Source: Spongilla lacustris
Lineage: Eukaryota > Porifera > Demospongiae > Spongillida > Spongillidae
Length of the DNA: 64,000 nt
Direction: 5' to 3'
Assembly (NCBI GenBank): GCA_949361645.1
Contig: OX442417.1
Coordinates: 3,601,026-3,665,025, forward strand
In this document: positions 1-10,010 of the stretch, one piece after another
How positions within the stretch are numbered: position 1 is the stretch's first letter
Layout: every line of letters starts with the position of its first letter
Made by a program: the position numbers and the translations under genes
Notes under the pieces: model-generated
The model's database searches: none
What the model saw: the letters and a program-made list of their open reading frames with translations, nothing else
What the model was told of the DNA's origin: nothing

Positions 1-2
1 TG

Positions 3-245
3 ATTCCCAGGTCAAGCCTTAGTCCTGGATCAGTCATTGCTATTAATAATACTGTACCACATGAAATTATGATGTCCATTGGTGTGACTTGTGTTGTGGT
101 AATTACAGTGTGCATCATTGTGTATGAAAGGGTTAAGAATATGTGCAGGAAGGTGCCGGTTCAGGGAGTGGAGGGGGAAAGGAAACCATTGCTGAATGCG
201 GATTATGTTAATAGTTATCGTGAACCTCTTCTAGATGATTCTTGA
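3..245 (+). CDS. C-terminal end of beta-helix/multi-pass membrane protein, copy 1 (partial)
   Basis: This is the last 80 codons of the family described at 57442, cut by the left edge of the window. The frame is open from position 3 to TGA at 243-245. It contains the final hydrophobic segment (MSIGVTCVVVITVCIIVYER) and a short basic and acidic cytoplasmic tail ending YREPLLDDS, shared by all four copies. The first roughly 10 codons do not match the paralogs well, so homology starts near position 30; this may be a decayed start or a local rearrangement. Nothing shows whether the upstream part is intact. Function is unknown, and membrane location is inferred from the hydrophobic segment. Confidence 0.7.
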   Translation: MPRSSLSPGSVIAINNTVPHEIMMSIGVTCVVVITVCIIVYERVKNMCRKVPVQGVEGERKPLLNADYVNSYREPLLDDS

Positions 246-1289
246 GTAAAACATGTTACGTCATTAGATTATGATTATTTGCAATGAATAATTAAATTAA
301 TTGTAAAAGTGTGATGTATATGTGATAATGATGTGTTTTTGATTTAAATAACATCCTCAATGGGATTTGAGGGAACTGTGCTGTCAAATGCAGAGAAGCA
401 AGGGGGTACAGTAATTATGGTCATAATGCCTAGTCCTATCTACTAAAAATTGTGCCAGCGACTTAAGTCACAGAGCTTTGAACGGTCCAACTTGTATGTT
501 TTAATTATATATGACTTTTTATGCACTAAATTTATCACTGGCTGAATTGGCCGAACACGGACAGCACACACTCCCCCCAATGGTTGAACATATAAATCAC
601 CTTCCGCCGCCATACCAGCACCAATAGTCTAATGACCGCCTGCCCACACAAATGTACATAGCAACTGCCAATCCTCAATTGCTGTAAACTTTGGTATATA
701 TGTAATGTAACTGCAATGCAATCCCATTGTACACACCGGAGTTTCTTTGGGACGACAGTATAATCCAATGTGTTGCGCGGGCATGTAAAATAGATTGCCT
801 AATAACCATACACAATGTATGTTAGAACTGGTGGTCGATTACGCGGTATCAGTATCTGCATGTTCATAAGCAACATGCGTATGTCAATGGTGATTGTTGT
901 CCCCTGATTTTTCAAGGGGTCATACTTAATTGCTGTCACGAAATCCTACATGACCAATTTAATCTTTATATCTTGTGCACCTACGATTGCAGCCTGAAAT
1001 GTACTATACAAAAGCAATATTTATAGAAGACCTAAAATACATGTCACAATCAGAAAGGTAATGCAGAGACATAATACTTTGGATGTGGGAGCCCATGCAA
1101 GTATCCAAAGATATCCTAAAGCAAGCACTAGCACAAGTGGGAGTGGTGTGGTACGGAGCAATTCTCATCATATTGACCACAATTGTTCCTACTGTTGATA
1201 AAGATATTAAAGAGTTGCATATGAGTGGTGTGATATGTGTACATGTAATTGAGATGGAGGAGATTGCAAACACATACACACAGAACCTT
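246..1289. other. AT-rich 3' flank, no gene recognised
   Basis: No convincing coding region. Positions about 345-470 resemble the 3' flanks of the other family copies (near 18885-18965, 61230-61335 and 63755-63850). The flank was therefore copied together with the gene. Confidence 0.5.
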
Positions 1290-1515
1290 CATGCGCCTGT
1301 CATTGACACATTAGTGGTGTTTGGTCCTGCTGCACATGAACTCATGATGGATTTGGGCACAAGGTTGTAAACCAAGACGGGGAAGATAAACGCTTCCTCT
1401 CACCTTTACTCAAAGGCTGGCAGGCCATGCAAAAGGCAATTCTGGGTAGAATTTCATACCATAATTAAGTGTAGGTGCATGTACATCAATGTTTTGGGGT
1501 TTATGTATAAATTTT
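1290..1515 (+). repeat. Dispersed flank repeat, unit 1
   Basis: This stretch, including GGATTTGGGCACAAGGTTGT and GGCTGGCAGGCCATGCAAAA, recurs in the same orientation near 19940-20150 and, more diverged, near 24640-24770. All three lie downstream of family copies, which points to segmental duplication. A short open frame across it is not conserved between copies, so I do not call a gene. Confidence 0.6.
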
Positions 1516-1894
1516 TGGTTATTATACTAATAATTTTGGTATGTTATCGTTACATACACTGATACATACCACTAGTTTGTTTTTAAACATACACCCCCAA
1601 GCACCTTACTTACAATTGTGACTATTCACATGCCAGTGCAAAAACTGTTCCACTATTCACATATATACAGCATGGCTAAATGTGAAGGAAGTAACTACAT
1701 ATTATAGTGCAGGTGACCACCACTGCACCATGCCATGAAGCAAATAGTCATTTGATATGTATTGCTGCATTGAATGGCTCAGCTCATTACATACTTTTTG
1801 AAGGCTCTATGCTTGCAGATGGCTCCTCTCGATTCCTATGCTTGATTGTGGTTGCATTAACTAATGCACCACTATGAATTAGGCTCTCAGAACA

Positions 1895-2005
1895 GGAATG
1901 TGTTACTTCATCATGGAGTACATTATGTTTAAACTCCCTCCTTATGTATCCATAATGATAACGATTGTTTTATGTGCAGGGTTATAATTTAATTTGCTTA
2001 ATGTG
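1895..2005 (+). repeat. Dispersed flank repeat, unit 2
   Basis: The block with GAGTACATTATGTTTAAACT and the following CTCCTTATG and CCATAA segments recurs at about 24445-24560. It is a second piece of the duplicated downstream flank. Confidence 0.5.
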
Positions 2006-2015
2006 CTTACAATCG

Positions 2016-2576
2016 CAGGGCGGAATTGGGGGGGGGGGGGGTCCGGACCCCCCCCCCCCCCCTTTCCTATATGAAGAATGACGTAATGCATACTGTAATC
2101 TATGCAGCGTTCTGCATGTTTCCGCCCTTGCTTTTACAAGCTTGCACATCGTTCTAGCCAAGCGGGGCTACAAGTATATGAATACGAATTGTAATTTTGC
2201 ATGTGAGATTAGTTAGTTACTAGTTAGTATTTAATCGCGCGATCGGTCGAATGGTGCGTGTGTGCTGGAACTGACTGATTGAGGTAAGCGATCCAAAATA
2301 CGCGAATGGGTAGGATATCGGATTCTTTTCCTCAGAAAACAGGTAGCTATAGAGCTAAAGAAACTAGCTGTTTCATGGCCACGTGCACGCTTCGGTCACA
2401 AATTCACAAAAGCTTTGCGTCATGAATTTAATTGCTGAGCAGTAGGAACCATAGCATTGTGAAGAATGAAGACCACCTTGCTATCACGGGAGGGGCACGC
2501 CCCCACACGTACACTCCCCCAGTTGTGAATGTATTTATCGAACCCCCTTTTTCCAAAAATCCTGGATCCGCCCCTG
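2016..2576 (-). mobile_element. Non-autonomous element A1, GGGGCGGAT termini
   Basis: A roughly 560-bp element bounded by CAGGGCGGA on the left and TCCGCCCCTG on the right. Its interior matches the reverse complement of 20444-21178, including blocks around the CTGCATAGATTACAGTATGC and TGCACGTGGCC segments. Long G and C runs lie just inside the left terminus. It has no coding capacity. I could not define a clean target-site duplication. The termini and GC hairpins resemble those of the hAT-related element at 3178, so hAT mobilisation is possible but unproven. Confidence 0.65.
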
Positions 2577-2703
2577 CATCACATGTGTTAAGGCTACATG
2601 CTATTTAATATTACACAAGTACATATACACATATCAAGTGAAAACAACACAGGTATGGTGGTGACACATAATTTATATGCATAACTATATATTATACAGA
2701 TAT

Positions 2704-2745
2704 ACACAGTAGCGGATCCAGGGGGGGGCTAGGGGGGGCTATAGC

Positions 2746-2774
<29 letters not shown>
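2704..2774. repeat. Solo terminus with poly-G/poly-C foldback
   Basis: Begins CAGTAGCGGATCCAGG, the same start as the element at 3178. It continues through a G run, GGCTATAGCC, and a C run of more than 20 bases. The poly-G and poly-C arms could pair as a hairpin. Exact homopolymer lengths in an assembly are unreliable. Confidence 0.5.
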
Positions 2775-2776
<2 letters not shown>

Positions 2777-2882
2777 AAATTAAAAATTCATAGCATACTT
2801 GCATGGGTGTTTTAAGTGATAATACTATTAGTACAGCTGTTCACCAAGTTGTTAATTACGTGCACGTGCGTGTGTTTCATCG

Positions 2883-3182
2883 ATGGCAGAGAGCATGGCA
2901 GGGCCATCTAAAAAGGCTAAATTCAAAATATACAGAGGGTCCGAGTCTCTATTCGACCACTTTTCGCGATTGGGCACGTCGCAATCGGCGTCTGTCAGTG
3001 TCGTTAGCAATGAATCATCCGTGTCGGCCGTGGTCCTGGATGACACATTATTGGAGGGTTCCTTTGAGGTTGCTGGGAATCCAGGCTCCCTGGATGACCA
3101 TTTTGATGAGGCAGTCGGAATATCAGAAGTTGTGGTAGGTCATCAGGCCCCTTTGCGACTGCCAATGGTTGGACCACAGTAG
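2883..3182 (+). CDS. Hypothetical 99-residue ORF, truncated by an element end
   Basis: A short open frame beginning MAESMAGPSKKAKFK, basic at the start, then Ser- and acid-rich. I do not recognise a family. Its last codons and its stop come from the CAGTAGCGGATCCAG terminus of the hAT-like element at 3178, so any original product was longer and has been cut by that insertion. It could be a leftover exon of another transposase or gene, or a chance ORF. Confidence 0.25.
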   Translation: MAESMAGPSKKAKFKIYRGSESLFDHFSRLGTSQSASVSVVSNESSVSAVVLDDTLLEGSFEVAGNPGSLDDHFDEAVGISEVVVGHQAPLRLPMVGPQ

Positions 3183-5078
3183 CGGATCCAGCATGGACAG
3201 TTGGGGGGGGGGGGGGGGGGGCTGAAAAGGGGAGGGGCTAACTGTAGACGGAGCCGTCCCGGGGAGGGTGCGGGAGGGGGGCACCCCTCCCGCCCAGCCA
3301 GGGGGTATGGGGGAGCGCTGTAAGCTCCCCTATTGGGGTCTGGGGCGGAGCCCCAGAATCCAGCGCTTTTTGCGTTGGAAAACCCTCCAAAACTACGCAA
3401 AAACTGCAATGAAAGTATAATTACAGATCCAGCTTTTGTATTCTCCATGCGCCGCACCACCGTTCATTCATTTAGAAAATATGACAATGATAGCAAAATA
3501 CAATCTAAACGTTATTCGCGGTAATTAAATCAATTGTACTTTTCTATTGTGCCTTTGTGCGAATTTTGTTAGAGCTTCATCCAGATTAATAGGAATTTCC
3601 CGATGGATGTGCAATAGTGCAAGACTATTTAACCTCTCCTCTCCCATAGTGCATGGTGCGGAGAAACGTTTTAATTCTACGCAGAGCAGAAAACGAGCTT
3701 TCTGCTTCACATGATGTCACCGGGATAGTACACAACAACTGAAGTAGCGTGAAGGTGTTTGGGTAGGCTCTATTGTCACACTGATTCAATGCTGCTAAAG
3801 GGGTAGTTGGAAAGTCCTCTGGCTTCCATTTACAGAATTTCATCTTCCATGCATGAAGTTCAGCATCCAACGAAAGTGGTGCTGGCAAATCACTTTCGTA
3901 CATCTTAGCAAAGCTTTGAACATGAATATTCCAGTCATTTTTTTCTATCAAAACTTTGGGTACGAGGCACAATCCAAGAGCAGCTATATTTGCGTGACTT
4001 GTAAACCTTTCACCTAGCTCATTAAGAAGGTGGTCGAGAAAAGGGATTGCGAGAGTTCTTCGATAGTACACCTCAGGAACATCAGCTTCAACATTACTAC
4101 GTAGTGTTTGTGTTTTGCATCTTCGTGGTATTGATGGCTCTTCACAATCAGATTGCTGCACCAGTCTCACAGCTTGTTCATGCCATATTTGGTATATATC
4201 TTTCAACAATGTTTTCCCTTACATCATTTAGCAATTCTTTCACTTCAGCCACCATCTGAATGCCTTTAACAATATCCAATGACTCTAGTTGTAACAAAAC
4301 AATCAGTCCTTTGATATAGCACAAAGTATTGAAAACAACCACTAAAGAAATTACAAAGGAAAACTTTTCAATACACCCAAGTAAACCAGTTGCACTTTGA
4401 ATTGTTTCTCTATTCCACTTCCCTGAATCTTCCATCATCGATATATCTCGAAGAGATTGTATGATTGCAGGATATAAGTCAACAAACACTTCTAAGGCAT
4501 TGTGACGCTCAATCCAACGCGTTCTGCACAAGGATTTAATTTTCACCTTTTTGGTATCAGGCATTGTTGCTTCAATCACCTCAGTCAGCTTATCTTGACG
4601 TTTGCCGTGCTCAAAAAACTTATGCACCTCACTGACACTGCCCATCATGTTCCTTACCAGCACATCAGAACATGAACTAGCAATAGATAGGTTCAGAACA
4701 TGACTGCAACAATGAACGAAGATGGCAAGTGGATGTCTTTGAAGGATGATACTGCTTGCACCCTGAACACTGCCTGCCATAGCTCCACTTCCATCATACC
4801 CCTGCAAATGATCCAAATTTAGACCCAGTTCTCTGAGCTCTTCTAGAAGTGATTCTGCTATTGCAGTACCAGTCATTATTCTATGCAACTCTTTGAATGC
4901 AACAAAACTTTCTTTTATCGTATAGCGACAGTCATCTTTCAGTTTGTGCACGTAACGCAAAACCACTGATATTTGCTCAATAGATGCAGCATCCTGGACT
5001 TCGTCTGCAATTATGGCGTAGTATTTTCCTGCTTTAACCTCTGCTATAATGGTCTCCTTAATCACGTCTCCAAATACA
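3178..5078 (-). mobile_element. hAT-like DNA transposon remnant
   Basis: The left end is CAGTAGCGGATCCAG followed by a G run and two GC-rich hairpins (GGAGCGCTGTAAGCTCCCC and GGGGCGGAGCCCC). Similar hairpins occur at 8049-8110, 20500-20590 and 56190-56270. The transposase pseudogene runs on the minus strand from about 5065 to 3527. The opposite terminus and the 5' coding part are missing where the inverted-repeat element at 5079 begins. Confidence 0.65.
3527..5065 (-). pseudogene. hAT-superfamily transposase, broken (DUF4371/ZMYM1-like)
   Basis: Translated in pieces on the minus strand, this gives the typical order of a cut-and-paste hAT transposase. The first catalytic segment is YYAIIADEVQDAA. 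Then come the GYDGSGAMAGSVQG block, the HCCSHVLNL motif, CRTRWIERHNALEVF, and the C-terminal dimerisation motif CEAESSFSALRRIKT followed by MGEERLNSLALLHIHRE. Three frames are needed, with one frameshift near 4178-4209 and another near 3640-3665. The N-terminal zinc-finger part seen in such proteins is absent, so about 500 residues remain. The family is established as hAT; loss of function is read directly from the frame breaks. Confidence 0.85.
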
Positions 5079-5803
5079 TATCAAAGACGAATACTTAAAA
5101 ACTTCCGCCATTTCCCAATGAATTGCATTTGAAACGTCTTCGTAGCGTCGTTTTTCGTATGAATATATTTTTCATGTGATGTATATGTTTATCCAGTGGG
5201 TGCAAGCATAGATCTAATATCTATGGTGCAAGTGCTGTCAATGGAGATTGCAAAAAGCCACTCACGACGAAGCTGGAATTACTAATATAAGCGGCCTGGA
5301 TGGTAGGCCTACTGGTACGCGGGACCGCTTATTCCACCGCTTTTCGTTTCCAGCATTGGAGTTGCCTCTTGCTCATTGCCGTTTCTAGAGGCCTGCCCAG
5401 ATCAATGCTGCTGCTTAAGCCTTTTACTAGCCGCTCGGGTACTGGTCTACTGGATAAACAAAGACCGAAGACGTCACATGAAAAATATATTCATACGAAA
5501 AATAACGCTACAGTGCTCCCTCGATTATACGGAAAAGTATTACCTCGATTATACGGAAAATAAGGCACATTCATTGGGTGTTAGGAAAACTATCTGTGTA
5601 CTTAGCGGTAGGCTGTCTAAGCTGGTTTAGACAACTTACCGCTAAGTACACGGATAGTTTTCCTAACACCCAATGAATGTGCCTTATTTTCCGTATAATC
5701 GAGGTAATACTTTTCCGTATAATCGAGGGAGCACTGTACCATGACGTTTCAAATGCAATTCATTGGGAAATGGCGGAAGTTTTCAGGTACTCTTATTTGA
5801 TAG
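5079..5803. mobile_element. Inverted-repeat element L, interrupted by a pogo-like MITE
   Basis: The left arm, about 5079-5183, is mirrored by two right-hand pieces, about 5470-5510 and 5737-5803. These become one continuous right arm once the MITE at 5511-5736 is removed. Landmark arm segments are TTCCGCCATTTCCCAATGAA and CGTATGAATATATTTTTCAT. The loop of about 285 bp (5184-5469) codes for nothing I recognise. The left boundary lies 13 bp from the break of the hAT pseudogene, so L may have inserted there. Confidence 0.65.
5511..5736. mobile_element. pogo/Tigger-like palindromic MITE
   Basis: A 226-bp element that is almost entirely two inverted arms of about 110 bp with only a few mismatches and an 8-bp centre. 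The termini are CAGTGCTCCCTCGATTATAC and its complement, flanked by TA at 5509-5510 and 5737-5738. CAGT-starting termini with TA duplication are typical of pogo/Tigger elements in the Tc1/mariner group. It has no ORF and would need a transposase in trans. Confidence 0.85.
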
Positions 5804-6494
5804 CACTTTTTTTAACGGCAAAGGAGGGTCTATTGCCTCCGAAGTACGCTTTTGTGATAGATCTAACATATGCCGAGTCGGAGACGAAATATAGCCGTTC
5901 AGTGAGAGCGTACTACGAAATAGCATCCCTAAGCTTTTACTAGCTAAAAACGCACATCCAGCTCGATAAAACTGTGTATATTTACCGGACTTAAAAACGG
6001 ACGCGGCCAAAGGTTGGTGATGCTTGTTCTCTAGATATATATATTGCAAATGTGGCTAAGATCTATTGCCTACAGGAGGAGGAATTCAGCTTACAATTTT
6101 ATTTGTACTGGGGTCACAACAAGTGTTAATAACCAAAGTAAATAGTCACGTGATGCTTTTTAACTTTCAGTATGTATTGAAAAATAGTTGCACACTATAC
6201 CTACGTTGTCAGATTTGCATTTGAGCTTATTGTTATTGAAAAAAATTCAAATGTTGTCAAAAAAGAACCAAAAAAATATTGTTCCAAGTGTGATGGTTTC
6301 CACTGTAAAGTTGATAGTGCACATTATTCTATGGTACACCGATGTTTGGTAATTGTATTCGCAGCACTATCTGCTTTCAGTCACTTCGCGTATATATTTG
6401 TTGGGTGCACTATAAGCTATACTTATTATCCATTGACAACACATTTTGAATCAATGTTACTGTAGTAACCTTGGCAGTGATTCAGGTCATTCAA
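5804..6494. other. No feature recognised
   Basis: AT-rich sequence with short chance ORFs on both strands. I see no domain, repeat or RNA gene here. Confidence 0.4.
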
Positions 6495-6605
6495 GAAATG
6501 ATTTACAGCACTGAAATACACTTAAATACTAGCTAATTAGTCATATCAATCATGTGTGCGCATGCGTCTTTCTACATTACAAAGTCTCATCTACTACACC
6601 TCCCT
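6495..6605 (+). repeat. Upstream-region homolog of family copy 3
   Basis: Matches about 57243-57345 and about 56788-56893. Shared blocks include ATTTACAGCACTGAAATAC, TACTAGCTAATTAGT and ACATTACAAAGTCTCATCTA. At copy 3 this block lies about 100 bp before the start codon. Here it is 3.4 kb before copy 2, so it may be the original 5' region of copy 2, displaced by the insertions at 6613-9900. Confidence 0.6.
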
Positions 6606-6612
6606 CCCTCTG

Positions 6613-7200
6613 TTAATATCTATCCGGAGGTCTTCGTATCCTTGCAGGGTAACGTCTGTCTTCTTGGGTTTCATTCTGTGGTGGTAGTTGTGGTCTTTCG
6701 TCTGGCTGCTGTCCTTCTCTATCTCTTAATTAGTTACTTTGGTTCACTCTCCAACAACTCACTCGTTTCTTTACCTTCATTTGCATGGAAATTTCACATA
6801 GAAAACTCAGCTCCCACTGTTCTGCTACTCTTTTCCTTGCAGCTGCTTACTCCGACTCCAACACTGTCTGATTTACTCCACATATCTTCCGTCGACACAA
6901 CCCTCTTTTATCCAACTCTATGACATAAGAGACTTGCCCCATGCACTTATAAATCATTCCTGCTTCCCATCGCCATTTCCCTCCCTGAAGAAAAAAATCT
7001 TCACATAGACGCGTTCACCTATTGCGAACTCCCTTGTTTTTGTGCCCACATCATGCTCGAGCCACTGTTTTTCTTGACGCTTTGTCACTTGATCTTCGAG
7101 TTTTTGGAAAAATAGCGTGCAGTCTTGTCCCCATCATAAGATCTAATGGAAACTCCCCCGTTGTCGTTTGAAGGAGTAAATCATACATGTACAGTACTTG
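6613..7200 (-). pseudogene. Ty3/gypsy polyprotein C-terminal remnant
   Basis: Reading the minus strand from about 7200 gives integrase-tail pieces: a TTTGEFPLDLMMGTRLHAIF-like segment, then LEDQVTKRQEKQWLEHD, then FAIGERVYVKIF and CMGQVSYVIEL. The tail QEDRRYPARIRRPPDRY ends at the stop at 6613-6615. That ending resembles the RRSTRNRRPPDRY tail of the intact element at 14381-17890. Several frame changes are needed. No LTR was recognised on either side. The lineage differs from the intact element, judging by the tail sequence. Confidence 0.65.
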
Positions 7201-7439
7201 AGTGACATGCAAACATATTCAATACATGTAAATTGTAACAATGTAGATGCACAAGGTACCATGTACATAATTATACACATCTGTCACCCGCAAAGAGTTT
7301 AATATAATATTTTTAAAAACAATGATGTGCGACCATTACATTTCAACTACCGTACTAGTACTACCATACTTCTTCAAACGTTTCCGCACTCAGCAAGGGA
7401 GGCTCCCGCACCTTCCCTCTTGTTGGCAAGTCTGCGAGT

Positions 7440-7480
<41 letters not shown>

Positions 7481-8019
7481 CCTAAACAATCTTTAATACG
7501 TTTCTACGCCACTGAGTTACAATAGTAGTTTCAGAGAGCCTCGAAAAGGTGGAAGCCTCACAAGATTACTATAGGATGCACTTGAGGGCTCTCAACGAAG
7601 GCGAACATATAAGGTGCAATATGTTGAAAAGGCTAACTATATAATTGACATGCATGATGCGGCCGGGAGGAAGAGATCAATATATGTTGCAACAGAAGCA
7701 GTATACTGTCTACCAGGTACTGCATGCTCTGGAAATTTGGATGTGAATGAGGATGACACTGTGTGGAACAGCTTGATAATGGGCAACGGAGCAGACGATG
7801 TGTCCACAATCTTAATATTTTCCGTGCATTCAGGTTTAGGGCGTGTAACCGGTTATCAGGTTATTCGGGTTATTCGGATATTAGCAAAAACCTATCCGTT
7901 CGAATAGTAATTTGGCATTACTCGGAAAAATCGATTATTGGATTTGTTCTATTCGAAAAAACGGTTTGTGCATGTCAATTTCGTAGGTTCTTCGGTATCC
8001 GTTGTCTGCAACAACAGGA
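7201..8019. other. Poly-C tract and AT-rich repeat debris
   Basis: Contains an uninterrupted C run of about 35 bases near 7442. A 97-residue open frame at 7614-7907 has no family I recognise. About 7840-7970 is rich in TTATTCGG and AAAAATCGAT motifs, resembling 9280-9420 and loosely 46990-47190, so it is probably a MITE or repeat remnant. Confidence 0.4.
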
Positions 8020-8712
8020 AGGGGGGGGGGGGGGGGTCCAACATGAATAATCAATAGGGGGAGGGTGCGGGAGGGGGATGTCCCCCTACCGCGCGAAGCG
8101 CGGAAGCTTTTGGGGGTCCCGCTCTTAGCGACACAGACTATCTATCAAGCCTTAAACTGGCCCGAAAGACAAAATGGTGGCAAGTAATGGTTGGGGGGGG
8201 GGGGGGGGTGGGGGGGGGGGTGGGGGGTGGAAATGGAACAGAACGTATTTATCCGCATTTCACATTTGATTGAACTAATGGTTGTTGTCCGTTTTGGGCT
8301 CGATACAAGAAGTGGCCTGTGTGATAACTAGTCAGTGGGACTATAGACGACCCATAAACTTAAAAGTACAGTAGTTTATGGTGAATACCGTGCATAACGA
8401 GATAACGCGATCGGGCAGGTGCGCGATTCCTGTACGCGTATACATGTAGGCCTAAATCTGTTAGCGCATTACATAATTACCTTTTGCTTTCTTGGAAAAG
8501 TAACTCAAGATACTTGCCGAATGAGGTGAGTGAACAGATTGCTTGCCATCTGGATGATACGCTATATCACGTGGGATGTTGTTAATTGCATTCATTAATA
8601 GTATTTATACTTAATTTTTTCATCATCGGGTCTGAGGGGGGGGGGGGGGGGGGGGGGGGGAGGTCCGGACACCACCGACCCCCCCCCCCCCCCCCTGTAT
8701 CCGCCACTGATT
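8020..8712. repeat. G/C homopolymer-rich element remnants
   Basis: A G run at about 8021-8036 is followed by GGGGGAGGGTGCGGGAGGGG, and the hAT-type hairpin region runs to about 8110. More G runs lie at about 8193-8228. A G run at 8637-8660 faces a C run at 8680-8695 and ends CCCTGTATCCGCCACTG, a typical right terminus of the GGCGGAT element group. I cannot pair it confidently with a left end. Confidence 0.45.
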
Positions 8713-10010
8713 ACAACTATTCTAATACTGTTTTGTAGTGATATCCGGATACGCGTTTACAATATTACGATAATAATAAAACTTCTCATTTAAAGTGTAA
8801 CATTACTATTTATATATACGTGGCTATATGAGATCAGCTGCAGCATCGATACATTAATTACACGTACGGGCAGTAGTTAGAACTAGCCAACAGATCTCCC
8901 TCTTCACGAGTCATGACGACGGACAGCTCCAGCTACAAATCAAAGCGATCTCGCTTAATACATTCCGCAACGTGCTTGTTTCCTGCATCATTTTTTCTAA
9001 GCTGATCAATATCACCGTGATCGCATTTACTAGTACTTAGTTACTAGTATTTTTAAAAAAATTCGCGATGGTGAAATGGAGGCTGCATAGCTGGTGGTGC
9101 ATAAACTTCCTCTGTGGTTCTATTGTTTTGACATTGGGTGCGATGTGCAGGTAGACCTCAGCATGTCATGATCACGCCCAACTACGTATGGGGGTTATGT
9201 CTTGAAAAGCGATTTAGGCTTATATTTGGTAGCTGTGGTTGTGTGCTGGGTGACAACCATTACTCCGCGAGCAGAAAACCTGAATAACCTAGGTATTCGG
9301 GTAGCAAATTGTCAAATTATTAAACCTATTCGGAAAATCCATAATGTTTTTTCAAGTATTCGGAAAAATCGATTGCAAGATCCAGAAAAACCTGATCTAT
9401 TGATCAGTGTTTAAAAAAAAAATTGATTTTCATTATTCAAGGGAGGTTACACAGGTTCTGTGATACAAGTATACATATAACCATAGTTACGTTACATGCC
9501 GGTTTCATCATGACCGTTTTCTATCATTATGATAAACACTAGAACTCATATCCGTATAAAATGGAATTGCCAATGCAGATGATAAATCCCTACATCTATG
9601 TACCACCAAATGGTAACTGGACATCACTAGCAGGTGAGGGTGTGGAAGTAGGGATGCGGAAGAGGTACACATACTTGTGCATCCATTCTACCAAGTACTC
9701 CATTGTTTTCGGAAGACTAGACTACGGAAGGACATTCCTGACACCTGATACATGCACTTGCTTGATTGCTATAAGTATACACTGATTGATGCAATAGTGA
9801 ATAGGGCACTTGGTTATGAGAAAACGAGTGCCATATTCACTATATTTCTAGTGACATGCATCAATCAGTTTTTGATATGCTCACACCATGCATTGACAAC
9901 ACAGTGATGCAAATCAAATTAATCTTTAATTGATAATTGTACATGTGTATTTCCAAACTTCATTTCCGTATTTATTTTTAATGTTACTTTTAATCACCAT
10001 TGCTTTCAGT
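8713..10010. other. Upstream region of copy 2, no gene recognised
   Basis: AT-rich, with the TTCGG/AAAATCGAT repeat at about 9280-9420. An ORF of 74 codons at 9561-9785 has no recognisable family. Just before the copy 2 start, TTACTTTTAATCACCATTGC followed by TTTCAG looks like a pyrimidine tract and 3' splice site. The same arrangement precedes copy 3. Confidence 0.4.

Noticed and set aside
535..768. 77-codon minus-strand ORF downstream of copy 1
   Set aside because: No recognisable domain and not conserved in the flanks of the other copies.
6552..6923. 123-codon plus-strand ORF with hydrophobic stretches
   Set aside because: It is the antisense shadow of the minus-strand gypsy polyprotein tail at 6613-7200.
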